Shown here in pieces: positions 9,704 through 18,735 of a stretch of 64,000 nucleotides of DNA. Position numbers and translations under genes: made by a program. Location: positions 124,001-188,000 of the forward strand of contig NZ_CANLZZ010000007.1 in NCBI RefSeq assembly GCF_947495725.1. The letters are read 5' to 3'. Under the pieces are notes generated by a model, which saw only the letters and a program-made list of their open reading frames with translations, did no database searches and was not told where the DNA came from. The stretch is from an uncultured Lutibacter sp. Lineage in GTDB: Bacteria > Bacteroidota > Bacteroidia > Flavobacteriales > Flavobacteriaceae. Numbering within the stretch: the stretch's first letter is position 1; each line of letters starts with the position of its first letter.

Positions 9704-10318
9704 TTACTGTAATATCTTAACCAAGGTAAAAATTGCCAACATCAAAAACAATAAACTTAAAATTATATTGATGTTTTTTGCTATAAAAGATACCTTTAAA
9801 ATAATTATCCTTGCAAAAACTATATAGGTATAAAAAATTAAAAACGACCCTAACCCTGCTCCAATAACAAATAACAGAATATACGGTTGTTCAATTATTA
9901 ATTTATTTACCGATGTTAAATAAATACTTAATCCTAAATAAAATGGAATTGCTAACATGTTAATCGATGACATTGCAATTCCTTTCACAAAATAATTACC
10001 CGATTGCTTGGTTGGTTTTGGATTCAATTCCTTACGAGAAAGTATATAAAAAAATATAGAAAGTGCTATAAACACAAAAATAGCAATAGTTTTTAATAAT
10101 GAAATTATGGTTGGATTATGGTTAAAATAATTGGCAAAATACAAAGCTATTCCGGCTTGAAAGAAAACAACTATTGCAGCTCCAATAGAAAATTTTACAC
10201 TTGCTACTTTACCATAGTTTATTCTTATTTTTAGAGCTGTCATATTTAACATTCCTGGAGAAATTAAACCAAAATATGCCATTAAAACTCCATATAAAAT
10301 ATGATAAAAGTATTGCAT
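9704..10318 (-). CDS. LysE-family-like membrane transporter
   Basis: This 204-residue protein is almost entirely hydrophobic, with about six predicted helices. Near the N-terminus it has GLISPGMLNMTALK, matching the GxxPGP-type signature of LysE/RhtB exporters. These export amino acids or related metabolites across the inner membrane; the substrate here cannot be read from the sequence. DinB-like follows it on the minus strand. The polysaccharide block upstream is separated by 109 bases. Confidence 0.82.
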   Translation of the reverse strand: MQYFYHILYGVLMAYFGLISPGMLNMTALKIRINYGKVASVKFSIGAAIVVFFQAGIALYFANYFNHNPTIISLLKTIAIFVFIALSIFFYILSRKELNPKPTKQSGNYFVKGIAMSSINMLAIPFYLGLSIYLTSVNKLIIEQPYILLFVIGAGLGSFLIFYTYIVFARIIILKVSFIAKNINIILSLLFLMLAIFTLVKILQ

Positions 10319-10427
10319 CTATAACTCCTATTTAACAATTTAACGAAAATATACATTTTAACGGGAAATATAATGTAACATTAATTACCTTAAATTTGTA
10401 AATTCAATATTTTAAAATGAACCAATT

Positions 10428-11882
10428 TTATTTTAAAAATTTGGATACAAGACTATTAATATCCTCTGATATATGAAGTTTCTTTATTAAGAAAAGATAA
10501 ATTCCACAAGTTATAATTCCTTTCAAAATTATATTTACAATTGGGTTTAAATTAAAATTCCAAAAATAAAATCCACCATAAATAGCTATTATAATCAATA
10601 TTATTTTAAGGGTATTTAGTCCAAATGGATGAATATTTAACTTCATTTTTATATATCCCATTTTTATTAAACTATACATAAGGACGACAATTAATGTTGC
10701 CAATGCAGCTCCATTTATTCCAATTAATTTAATTAGCCAATGATTTAAAACAATAACACTAACAGCCATTGCCAAGGATAAGTAAAAAAATATTTTATAA
10801 TATTTCGAATTCACCAAAATTGCATTTCCTGTTCCCAATGCAAGTTCAATAAGTTTAGCCACCGAAATTATAAGCACAATTAAAATTCCTTTCGTAAACT
10901 GTGGTTTGTTAATTATCTCGTATAAATCTGAAATATTAATGTTAATTAACAAAAAGAATAAACCTCCAACCACCAATAAATTAATTGAAGTTTGTTTATA
11001 CAATTTTTCAACTTCGTTAATATTATTTGCATTCATTTCTTTTGCAGTAATTGGACTGGTAATTTGCTGCATTGCCCTAGTTGGGATTGCTATAACACTT
11101 GCAATATAAATTCCAACAGAATAATAAGCTACTTCAGCAATTTGTTCCATCTGAGGAATCATAAACTTATCAATTTCCAATAATATCCCTGATGCAGAAC
11201 CTGCTACAATTATATAACCCGAAAAGGATACTATTTCTTTTAAATTTTTCGGAAGCTTAAAAATAAATACAGGTTTATAAACATAATACGCATAAAGCTT
11301 CATAATTAAAGTTCTAACACCATAAACTATAACAACTGCATAAATAAATTGTTCATTGGTTAAGTACTGTAAATAAACGGCCAACAATAAAAACGATGTA
11401 CATAGGCGCGCAAAAATTTCTTTAATAAAATTTCCAAAAACAGAATTAAGTTGCACTTTTGTCCAGGAATGAAACACTTCAAAATAACCCATAAAAACGG
11501 CTATAATAAAAATTAAGTACGAATAATCCTTAATTAATATATTTTCTGCAGATAACCAATTAGAAACAGTTTCGTAAAAAAAAGTTCCAATTAATGCAAG
11601 CGGAATTATTATAACTAATGGTAAAAACAAGGTAGTCATTAAAAATCCATCTTGCTCAGTCTTTGTTTTATAAGATGAATAAAATTTAATTATGGTGTGC
11701 TGCATTCCAAAAACTAACAAAGGCAATAAAATATTGGCAGTTGAAAGTAAAAAAGTAATTAGTCCAAAATAATCTTCATGTAAAAAATGGATATACAAAA
11801 ACAGCACATTTATTCCTCCAATGGCAAAACCCAAAAATAGAATTAACGTATTATTAAAAGACTGTTTTAAAACAATTCCCAT
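10428..11882 (-). CDS. Polysaccharide flippase (Wzx/MATE-like, oligosaccharide exporter)
   Basis: This 484-residue protein has about 12-14 transmembrane helices and the N-terminal layout of oligosaccharide flippases (MOP superfamily), including a polytopic first half and VVIVYGVRTLIMKLYAYY near the middle. Such proteins move lipid-linked sugar repeat units from the inner to the outer face of the cytoplasmic membrane. It is the last gene of a minus-strand polysaccharide block. Its start codon overlaps the stop of the wecB-like gene by one base, so it is translationally coupled. The repeat unit cannot be deduced. Confidence 0.9.
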   Translation of the reverse strand: MGIVLKQSFNNTLILFLGFAIGGINVLFLYIHFLHEDYFGLITFLLSTANILLPLLVFGMQHTIIKFYSSYKTKTEQDGFLMTTLFLPLVIIIPLALIGTFFYETVSNWLSAENILIKDYSYLIFIIAVFMGYFEVFHSWTKVQLNSVFGNFIKEIFARLCTSFLLLAVYLQYLTNEQFIYAVVIVYGVRTLIMKLYAYYVYKPVFIFKLPKNLKEIVSFSGYIIVAGSASGILLEIDKFMIPQMEQIAEVAYYSVGIYIASVIAIPTRAMQQITSPITAKEMNANNINEVEKLYKQTSINLLVVGGLFFLLININISDLYEIINKPQFTKGILIVLIISVAKLIELALGTGNAILVNSKYYKIFFYLSLAMAVSVIVLNHWLIKLIGINGAALATLIVVLMYSLIKMGYIKMKLNIHPFGLNTLKIILIIIAIYGGFYFWNFNLNPIVNIILKGIITCGIYLFLIKKLHISEDINSLVSKFLK

Positions 11883-12961
11883 TAGATTAATTTAAGAATT
11901 TCGGTATAAATTTTCTCCCCAACATTATTACCAAATAAATTCACTGAAAAATCTGCTTTAGAATTAGCATAATTATTAAATACTTTCAACATTTTATCAC
12001 TATTACCTCCAACTATTTCAGCAAAATCATTTGATACCAATTCTACCCATTCGGTTTCTTCGCGAGCAATAATACAATGCTTTTTATTAAAGAAAGCCTC
12101 TTTTTGAAGTCCTCCACTATCGGTAATAACCATTTTACAATTCTTCAATAATTCCAACATATCAAAATATCCTATTGGATTGACAATTGTTAAATTATAT
12201 GATAACTTATTTTTTTCTAAAATAGCCCTAGTTCTTGGATGAAGAGGTAAAACAACTTGATACTTTTCATTTATTTTTTGTAACCCCTCAAAAATAGATT
12301 TTAAAGTTTCAATATTATCTGTATTTTCTTGTCTATGAATTGTTGCCAAAACGAATTCATTATTTTTTAAATTCAATTCCGAAATAATAGATGATTTTTC
12401 TAATGAAGTTTTGCTGTAAAACTCAACAGCATCCTTCATTATATCTCCACATTTCACAATTTTTGAAGGAAAACTATCAAATCCTTCTATTTGCAAATTA
12501 TTAATTGCAGTATCTGTAGGGCATAATAATAAATCAGCAATTCTATCTGTTAAAATTCTATTTATTTCTTCTGGCATTTTCATATTAAAAGAACGTAAAC
12601 CAGCTTCAACATGTACCACTTTTATATGCATTTTTGATGCAGCCAATGCGCCCGCTAAAGTAGAATTTGTATCTCCATAAACAACAACCAAATCTGGATT
12701 TTCAATTTCTAAAACCTTTTCAATTTCTGTTAACATTTGCCCAGTCATTGCACCGTGACTTAAACCATTAATTGCTAAATTATATTTAGGCTCTGGAATT
12801 TCCATTTCTTTAAAAAAAATGTCACTCATATTAGCGTCATAATGCTGCCCGGTGTGCACAATAACTTCTTCTAAAATATTATATTTACTAATAACCCTGC
12901 TTAAAACAGCGGCTTTAACAAATTGTGGACGAGCGCCTAAAATGGTTATTATTTTTTTCAT
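11882..12961 (-). CDS. wecB: UDP-N-acetylglucosamine 2-epimerase (non-hydrolysing)
   Basis: This 359-residue enzyme shows the family signatures KIITILGARPQFVKAA at the N-terminus, HVEAGLRSFNMKMPEEINR, LATIHRQENTDN, and ITDSGGLQKEAFF near the C-terminus, which binds the UDP moiety. It interconverts UDP-GlcNAc and UDP-ManNAc for surface polysaccharides. It overlaps the glycosyltransferase at 12958-14235 by 4 bases and the flippase by 1 base, so all three are coupled. A ManNAc- or ManNAcA-containing polymer is likely (inference). I do not see the dehydrogenase wecC in the window. Confidence 0.95.
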   Translation of the reverse strand: MKKIITILGARPQFVKAAVLSRVISKYNILEEVIVHTGQHYDANMSDIFFKEMEIPEPKYNLAINGLSHGAMTGQMLTEIEKVLEIENPDLVVVYGDTNSTLAGALAASKMHIKVVHVEAGLRSFNMKMPEEINRILTDRIADLLLCPTDTAINNLQIEGFDSFPSKIVKCGDIMKDAVEFYSKTSLEKSSIISELNLKNNEFVLATIHRQENTDNIETLKSIFEGLQKINEKYQVVLPLHPRTRAILEKNKLSYNLTIVNPIGYFDMLELLKNCKMVITDSGGLQKEAFFNKKHCIIAREETEWVELVSNDFAEIVGGNSDKMLKVFNNYANSKADFSVNLFGNNVGEKIYTEILKLI

Positions 12962-14235
12962 TCTGCAATTCTATGTATAATTTTTGCCACTTGTTTCGTT
13001 AATTCTCTTCTATGATATTGTTCAATATTTATAGAGTTAATCAATAAATTCCCCTTTTTAAATCTTAAATATAAATCTAAAATAGCATTTTTTAAAGCAT
13101 CCTTATCGCTAAAGTCCACAACTGATCCAGAGTTAGTTTGTTTTATAATCTCAGCCAAATCTCCTTTTGTAGGAGCAATTGCTAAAATTGGTCTTTTTGC
13201 CATTAAATATTCAAATATTTTCCCGGTAATTATTCCTTTGGCGCTTGGTACATTATTAACTAGCATTAACAATACTTGTGATTTTTTTTGAAAATTTACA
13301 ACTTCATTATGCGTTACATAATTAATTAATTCTACATTATTTTGAAGCTTGTATTTAGAAATACTTTCAGTTACGGTTGCATCTACTTTACCAATTAATT
13401 TCAAAATAAAATCCTTTTTAAAATTATTATTTTCTGAAATCAATTCTGAGATAGCTCCCCACAATATTTTAGAATTTCTATCTGCATTCATTAAACCAAT
13501 ATGAGTAAGTGTAAACTTTTCATCCAACTCAGTTTTAGTCAACACTATTTCACCATCAAATCCATTTGTTATCGTTTTTACAACATTGCTAAATTTATTG
13601 TAATTTAATTTCATTGTATTACCAACAACCAAAACACTATCTGCTTTTTTTAAAACTTCTTGCTCTAAAGAATGGTGTTTTTTAATAGACTTTTTAGTTA
13701 ATGGAAGCTGATGAAAATAATCAATCTCGGTCCAAGGATCTCTAAAATCTGAAATCCATTTTACATTTAATGTTTTTTTCAATTCCAAACCAATTAAATG
13801 CATACTATGTGGCGGACCGGTTGTTATTACAACATCTATTTTATTTTTTGAAATATATTCCCTTAAAAATTTAACCGAAGGTTTTACCCAATATTTTCTT
13901 GCATCTGGTATAAAGTAATTAGCGCGCACATATTGTAATATTTTCCCAAAAAAAGTTGGTTTTGAATTCAAAAAACCTGCACTCTCTGTTTTCTTTTTCC
14001 CAAATAAAGAAAGAATATTATTTGGCTCCCAAATTGGTTGTTTTAGCACTTCAATTCCTTTTGGAATATCATTTACTAAAGATTCATCAATAATAGGATA
14101 ATTTGGATTTTTAACCGTGTATATTATTGGTTCAACATCAAAGTCTCTAAAATATTTTACAAATTTTAACCATCGTTGCACTCCAGAGCCTCCTGCTGGT
14201 GGCCAATAATAAGTAATTATAAGTGCTTTTTTCAT
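12958..14235 (-). CDS. Glycosyltransferase (GT-B fold, family 4-like)
   Basis: This 425-residue protein begins ALIITYYWPPAGGSGVQRW, the N-terminal glycine-rich acceptor loop of family 4 glycosyltransferases. It continues with WISDFRDPWTE and has the nucleotide-sugar domain in the C-terminal half (KGIITGKIFEYLMAKRPILAI, the E-x7-E-type segment). It would transfer a sugar from a nucleotide donor to a growing surface glycan at the cytoplasmic membrane. Donor and acceptor are unknown. It lies 4 bases after the next glycosyltransferase and overlaps wecB. Confidence 0.9.
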   Translation of the reverse strand: MKKALIITYYWPPAGGSGVQRWLKFVKYFRDFDVEPIIYTVKNPNYPIIDESLVNDIPKGIEVLKQPIWEPNNILSLFGKKKTESAGFLNSKPTFFGKILQYVRANYFIPDARKYWVKPSVKFLREYISKNKIDVVITTGPPHSMHLIGLELKKTLNVKWISDFRDPWTEIDYFHQLPLTKKSIKKHHSLEQEVLKKADSVLVVGNTMKLNYNKFSNVVKTITNGFDGEIVLTKTELDEKFTLTHIGLMNADRNSKILWGAISELISENNNFKKDFILKLIGKVDATVTESISKYKLQNNVELINYVTHNEVVNFQKKSQVLLMLVNNVPSAKGIITGKIFEYLMAKRPILAIAPTKGDLAEIIKQTNSGSVVDFSDKDALKNAILDLYLRFKKGNLLINSINIEQYHRRELTKQVAKIIHRIAE

Positions 14236-14239
14236 TAGC

Positions 14240-15421
14240 TTAATTTAAGTATAATTTTATTAATGCTTCTGAAGTTTTTTCCCAATAAAAATGATTTTCG
14301 ATAAACTTTTTACCATTGCCTCCCAACTTTTGCTGCAGAACTTCAACAAAATACAATTCTAACACCTTTTCTGCAAAATCATTATAATCTTGTGCTATGT
14401 GAACCAAACCTGCCCCAGCTTTTTCAACAATATTCTTTTGTGAAGTTGCATCGCTTACTAACAAAGGCTTTCCAAAACTCATATATTGAAAGATTTTATT
14501 TGCAAATGTAGTGTCATGGTGCAAATTTCTATGTAATGGCGAAATACAAACTGAACTCGCTTTAATATATGATGGAAACAAAGATTCATTTTGCCATCCT
14601 TCAAAATCTACAAAATCTTGAACATTGTGATCATTTACATATTCTTTCAAAACCTTATCGGAAGAATTACTTCCAACTATTACCAATTTAATGTTTGGAA
14701 TTCTATTTTTTAAAATCGAAATACTTTCAATAGCTGTTAGCAATCCTCTTCTTAAACCTGTATCTCCAATATAAAGCAACACAAAATTAGCTTTGTATTT
14801 TTCAATAATATTTTTCTGATAAACTGCGTTTTTAAAATACGTTTTATGCACCGTATTAGGCACAACAACAATATTTTTTGGCTCCTTACCTACTCTTTTT
14901 ACTATTTCTGTTTTGGCTTCCTCGGTAACAACAATAACTTTAGTAGCCTTTTTTATAAATAGTTCTTCTTTTTGTTTCCATTTTTTTGAAGAAATCAAAT
15001 ATTTCCCTGGAAATTTCTGTAAATGAGGATAAAATTTCATTATTTCAGGTCGGTTTTCATGTAAATCCAACACTGTATTTAAATTCAATTTTTTATTAGC
15101 TCTAAATACGGCCTCTGCAATTTGAATATCGTGTATATGAACAGATTCTATTTGGTTTGAAATTAAAAAATGATTTATTTTTTTTGACATTAACCAAGTA
15201 TAAAAAGGCACTGTATAAACTAATGCAGAAAGTTTATACACCAATGCACTTGATTGATAACGTTTTACCTGAATTCCTTTTATTACTTCCTCATTCTTTT
15301 CTTCAGCATATTTTAAACAAAATAAAAAAACTTCATGACCATTTTTAATCAATGAAACAGCTTCATTTTCAACCCTAGGATCGGGCGGAAAAGTTTTATC
15401 TAAAATCATTCCTATGCGCAT
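14240..15421 (-). CDS. Glycosyltransferase family 4 protein
   Basis: This 393-residue GT-B protein starts MRIGMILDKTFPPDPRVENE, a typical GT4 N-terminus. It has a Rossmann core (VLLYIGDTGLRRGLLTAIES) and the donor-binding stretch FANKIFQYMSFGKPLLVSDA, in which the two acidic/aromatic positions contact the nucleotide sugar. It probably adds one sugar of the repeat unit. The gene starts 5 bases after the methyltransferase stop and is followed 4 bases later by the second glycosyltransferase, so it belongs to the same operon. Confidence 0.9.
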   Translation of the reverse strand: MRIGMILDKTFPPDPRVENEAVSLIKNGHEVFLFCLKYAEEKNEEVIKGIQVKRYQSSALVYKLSALVYTVPFYTWLMSKKINHFLISNQIESVHIHDIQIAEAVFRANKKLNLNTVLDLHENRPEIMKFYPHLQKFPGKYLISSKKWKQKEELFIKKATKVIVVTEEAKTEIVKRVGKEPKNIVVVPNTVHKTYFKNAVYQKNIIEKYKANFVLLYIGDTGLRRGLLTAIESISILKNRIPNIKLVIVGSNSSDKVLKEYVNDHNVQDFVDFEGWQNESLFPSYIKASSVCISPLHRNLHHDTTFANKIFQYMSFGKPLLVSDATSQKNIVEKAGAGLVHIAQDYNDFAEKVLELYFVEVLQQKLGGNGKKFIENHFYWEKTSEALIKLYLN

Positions 15422-15426
15422 ACTAA

Positions 15427-15942
15427 TTATTTTTCAGCATACACTGCATAGTAGCGCGGTGTAAATTTTCTAAGAATTGGACGAATTCCAATTTTACTAA
15501 TTGGACTTGTCCACTTTTGTCTTTTTTTAATATTCCAGCCAGCTTTTTCAAGTAACCAATCAAATTGCCAATCTTCAAACTCGTGATAATGTCTATCACG
15601 CATATCAGTAGAACTTTTATATGCTTTTGCAAACCACAAATTTAAAGGTATGGTAGTAATTATTTTTTTTGTTTCAATAGCTTTTAAAACCGCTAAAGGA
15701 GCTAATAGATGCTCAAAAATCTCAAATGAAGTAACCGCATCAATTTTAAATTCTTTTACAATTTCTGGAACCTCATCTAAATCTTCTCCTGAAGTATTAT
15801 AAACTGTATAACCGTTTTGTTCCATAATTTCAGAAAACGGATTACGAACCCCTAAATCCAACACAGTAGCTGGAGCGGGCAATACGCTTTGTAAAAATTC
15901 TAAAGTATGTTTGTACCTTTTTGCAGGTATTTTACTGTACAT
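15427..15942 (-). CDS. Class I SAM-dependent methyltransferase
   Basis: This 171-residue protein has a compact class I methyltransferase core. Motif I is TVLDLGVRNPFSEIM, a later acidic stretch ends GEDLDEV, and SFEIFEHLLAPLAVL is typical of methyltransferases of the Methyltransf_11/23 group. DVR-type details show LGVRN where others have LGCG, so the SAM loop is somewhat atypical. The substrate may be a sugar or lipid-linked glycan, judged only by the flanking glycosyltransferases. Its start lies inside the 3' end of the YfhO gene (11-base overlap). Confidence 0.85.
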   Translation of the reverse strand: MYSKIPAKRYKHTLEFLQSVLPAPATVLDLGVRNPFSEIMEQNGYTVYNTSGEDLDEVPEIVKEFKIDAVTSFEIFEHLLAPLAVLKAIETKKIITTIPLNLWFAKAYKSSTDMRDRHYHEFEDWQFDWLLEKAGWNIKKRQKWTSPISKIGIRPILRKFTPRYYAVYAEK

Positions 15943-18367
15943 TTTTTTTCTTTTTTTCTATAAAAAACCATCCCAAAGGAATAATTAACAATAATAAATA
16001 ACCTATTAAAGTAATTGTATTTCCTTTTTTAATAACGGTTGGTTCAAATTTAAAGCTAATCTTATGTTTTCCTGCAGGAATTTCCATTCCACGCAAAACA
16101 TAATTTACATTGTAATGTGGTGTTAATTTTCCATCAACATAAGCATTCCAACCATTTTTGTAATACATTTCAGAAAAAACAGCAAACTGAATATTTGTTG
16201 TTTTAGACTCATACTCCAATTCATTTGCTTTATATGACACTAGTTTAATACTAGATATAGAGTCCCGTTTATAGTTAGTTTTTAAGTTATCTGAAATATT
16301 TACTGTATTGATTACCGCCTCAATCTTGGTATTTAAACTATCTAAAGTTTTTATTTCATCATCTGCCGAATTAACAACTTTTAGTTTTGAAATAAACCAA
16401 GCATTTCCATTAGCTCCTTGGTTCAATTCATAACCAACTTTACCTTCCTCGTCAGCACCAATAATATATTTTGTATTTAACATATTTAAAACCTGACCAT
16501 TTCCATTTGCTATATGAAAATCATATAATTCTTGATAACGCCTTGGTTTAGCTGCGTGGTAACCTCCAATAGATTTATGAAAATAGGAAGTTGCTCCATC
16601 TGCCATTATATTTTTAGTGAAATCTGCTACTCTATAATAACTTTTATCTTTCAAAATTTGTTTGTCAATTTCAGAAGCTGTAAATGGCTTGTCAACTTTT
16701 CTTGCAGATGTAAAGAAATCGTCATTTACATATCTTTTATCAACATTTACTAAATCGAATAACATTAAAACTGCAAAACCAATTAAGGTTAAGTTTTTAT
16801 TGATTTTTTCTTTAATAAACAACCATAAAATTCCTGCAAGTACTACAACCAATATCAACGAGCGCAAACTATCATTAAAAAACAATGTTTTTCTATCTGC
16901 AGTTACAGCATCTAAATAACCTGCTAATTGTTCATCAATTTGAATATCTAAAGGTCTTTCAAATGAGAACAATCCGGTTCCACCAACAGTGAATATTAAT
17001 GCCAATCCTGCAACAATAATAGTTGTATATTTTAATGCATTTTCTTTTTCCTCTTTTGTAATTTTAGAAGAAAACAGTTCTTTCAAGCCTAATATTCCCA
17101 ACAATGGAATTGTTAACTCTGCAATTACTTGAATTGAAGAAACTGCTCTGAATTTATTATATAATGGAATATAATTGATAAAGAAATCGGTTAAAAATGA
17201 AAAATTCTTACCCCAACTCATTAAAATTGAAAATATAGTTGCTGCTACTAACCAATTTCTAAACCTTCCTTTTACAAGAAATAATGCCAACACAAATAAA
17301 AATATAAACAAAGCGCCAATATACGCCGGAGCAGCAACAATTGGTTGATCTCCCCAATACATCGATGAAATTCGCATTATATAATTTGCATCACTTGCTT
17401 GCAATCCTTTATTTACGGAGTTTTGTAAAAAACGTTGAAGTTCACTGTTTTCAACTTCTTCATGACTTGTACCTCCCATAAACCTAGGAATAAACAAGTT
17501 AAAAGTTTCAGCCACACCATAACTATATTCTGTAATATATTCCTTATCTAAACCCGACGATGGCTGTTTAATAGAGCCATCTGGATTAATTGTTAATTCG
17601 CTTTTACTTCTCGTACTTTCTTTAGAGTATTCACTAGTAGCTAGTAAATGTGTTGCATTAATTGCCAATGCTAAAATTACCGAAACAGAAAGTATTCCAA
17701 CATTTTTTATAAAATCAGGAATTGTTTTATTTTTAATCGATTCTGTAAATTGTATAATTCCTAAAATAATTACAAGAAACATTAAATAATAGGTCATTTG
17801 AATATGACTAGCACTTAATTCTAATGCCATTGCTAAGGTGGTTATAACAAACCCAAGAATGTGTTTTTTCTGAAAAACTAGTAGAATTCCAGCTAAAACT
17901 AAAGGCATATAAGCAATTGCGTGAGCTTTCGCATTATGCCCAACACCTAAAATTATTATTAAATATGTAGAAAGTCCAAAGCCTAAAGCTCCAATAATGG
18001 CAAGTTTCCATTCTACTTTTAACACCATTAAAAGAATAAAAAAACTTAAAAAATATAAAAACAAATAATCTGCTGGTCTTGGTAAAAAACGTATTATTCT
18101 ATCTATTTTTTTTATATAATCATTTGGGTAATAAGCACTAACAACATACGAAGGCATTCCACCAAAAGTAGCATTTGTCCAATATGGTTCCTGGTTATTT
18201 TCTTTTCTAAAGTCTTTTATTTCTTTAGAGGAGCCAATAAACTGAGTAATATCACTTTGTTGTATTTTTTCACCCTTTAATACTGGCGAAAAATAAGCTA
18301 AAGAAATAACTATAAAAGTAGTTATTGCAATTACATAAGGAACTACTTTTTTTATTGAAACATTCAT
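15932..18367 (-). CDS. YfhO-family polytopic membrane protein (GT-C-like)
   Basis: This 811-residue inner-membrane protein has about a dozen helices, one at the N-terminus and a long bundle to roughly residue 540. A periplasmic domain of about 240 residues and a last helix before the basic tail KKKKNVQ follow. This is the YfhO layout (GT-C superfamily). The Gram-positive YfhO glycosylates lipoteichoic acid; for Bacteroidota the target is unknown. Position at the head of a glycosyltransferase operon supports a glycan role. It lies 2 bases after the DUF4834 gene and overlaps the methyltransferase. Confidence 0.88.
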   Translation of the reverse strand: MNVSIKKVVPYVIAITTFIVISLAYFSPVLKGEKIQQSDITQFIGSSKEIKDFRKENNQEPYWTNATFGGMPSYVVSAYYPNDYIKKIDRIIRFLPRPADYLFLYFLSFFILLMVLKVEWKLAIIGALGFGLSTYLIIILGVGHNAKAHAIAYMPLVLAGILLVFQKKHILGFVITTLAMALELSASHIQMTYYLMFLVIILGIIQFTESIKNKTIPDFIKNVGILSVSVILALAINATHLLATSEYSKESTRSKSELTINPDGSIKQPSSGLDKEYITEYSYGVAETFNLFIPRFMGGTSHEEVENSELQRFLQNSVNKGLQASDANYIMRISSMYWGDQPIVAAPAYIGALFIFLFVLALFLVKGRFRNWLVAATIFSILMSWGKNFSFLTDFFINYIPLYNKFRAVSSIQVIAELTIPLLGILGLKELFSSKITKEEKENALKYTTIIVAGLALIFTVGGTGLFSFERPLDIQIDEQLAGYLDAVTADRKTLFFNDSLRSLILVVVLAGILWLFIKEKINKNLTLIGFAVLMLFDLVNVDKRYVNDDFFTSARKVDKPFTASEIDKQILKDKSYYRVADFTKNIMADGATSYFHKSIGGYHAAKPRRYQELYDFHIANGNGQVLNMLNTKYIIGADEEGKVGYELNQGANGNAWFISKLKVVNSADDEIKTLDSLNTKIEAVINTVNISDNLKTNYKRDSISSIKLVSYKANELEYESKTTNIQFAVFSEMYYKNGWNAYVDGKLTPHYNVNYVLRGMEIPAGKHKISFKFEPTVIKKGNTITLIGYLLLLIIPLGWFFIEKKKKNVQ

Positions 18368-18369
18368 AA

Positions 18370-18633
18370 TTAATCTTTTATTTCTTCATAATCTACATAA
18401 TCACCTACGTCCTTATTACTTTCTTTTGGCTGCGTTGGTTTTTTTGCAATTACTGTTTCACCTACTTCTCCAGCAGTTTGATCTTGCTGATATTGTTGTT
18501 GTTGTTGTTCTTTAAATTTTTTCTCTACATTATTTATAACTTTTTTCAAGAAAATAGGAGCAATATATCTACTAAAAAACTTGATTACGTAATAAATAAT
18601 AATAAGTATGGCTATTGTTTTTAATAATCCCAT
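18370..18633 (-). CDS. DUF4834 family small membrane protein
   Basis: This 87-residue protein has one N-terminal helix (about 4-29), then a basic coiled segment with a glutamine run (QQQQQYQQ), and an acidic C-terminus. I recognise the DUF4834 family that precedes YfhO genes in Flavobacteriia. Function is unknown. A -7-like element (CAAAAATA on the plus strand, 18658-18665) lies 25 bases upstream, so this is probably the first gene of the polysaccharide operon. Confidence 0.82.
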   Translation of the reverse strand: MGLLKTIAILIIIYYVIKFFSRYIAPIFLKKVINNVEKKFKEQQQQQYQQDQTAGEVGETVIAKKPTQPKESNKDVGDYVDYEEIKD

Positions 18634-18657
18634 TTAATACATTTTTTCTATAATTTT

Positions 18658-18665
18658 CAAAAATA
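18658..18665 (-). promoter_or_regulatory. -7 element (TATTTTTG on the minus strand) of the DUF4834-YfhO operon
   Basis: The minus strand reads TATTTTTG, an exact TAnnTTTG match, 24 bases before the ATG at 18633. No -33 TTG is evident. Confidence 0.5.
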
Positions 18666-18706
18666 ACAATTTGAGAGTAACTAAAACGTTTAATTATATA
18701 AAATCT

Positions 18707-18714
18707 TATATTTG
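18707..18714 (+). promoter_or_regulatory. -7 element (TATATTTG) of the outer-membrane protein gene
   Basis: An exact TAnnTTTG match lies 21 bases before the ATG at 18736. Together with 18658-18665 it makes a divergent promoter pair in the 102-base gap. Confidence 0.5.
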
Positions 18715-18735
18715 AACACCTAAAATAACTTAACT

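Noticed and set aside
10391-10475. TAAATTTG followed by an ATG at 10417 and a 19-codon frame in the gap after the LysE gene
   Set aside because: The frame is very short and reads into the flippase coding region; I treat it as chance unless a transcript is shown.
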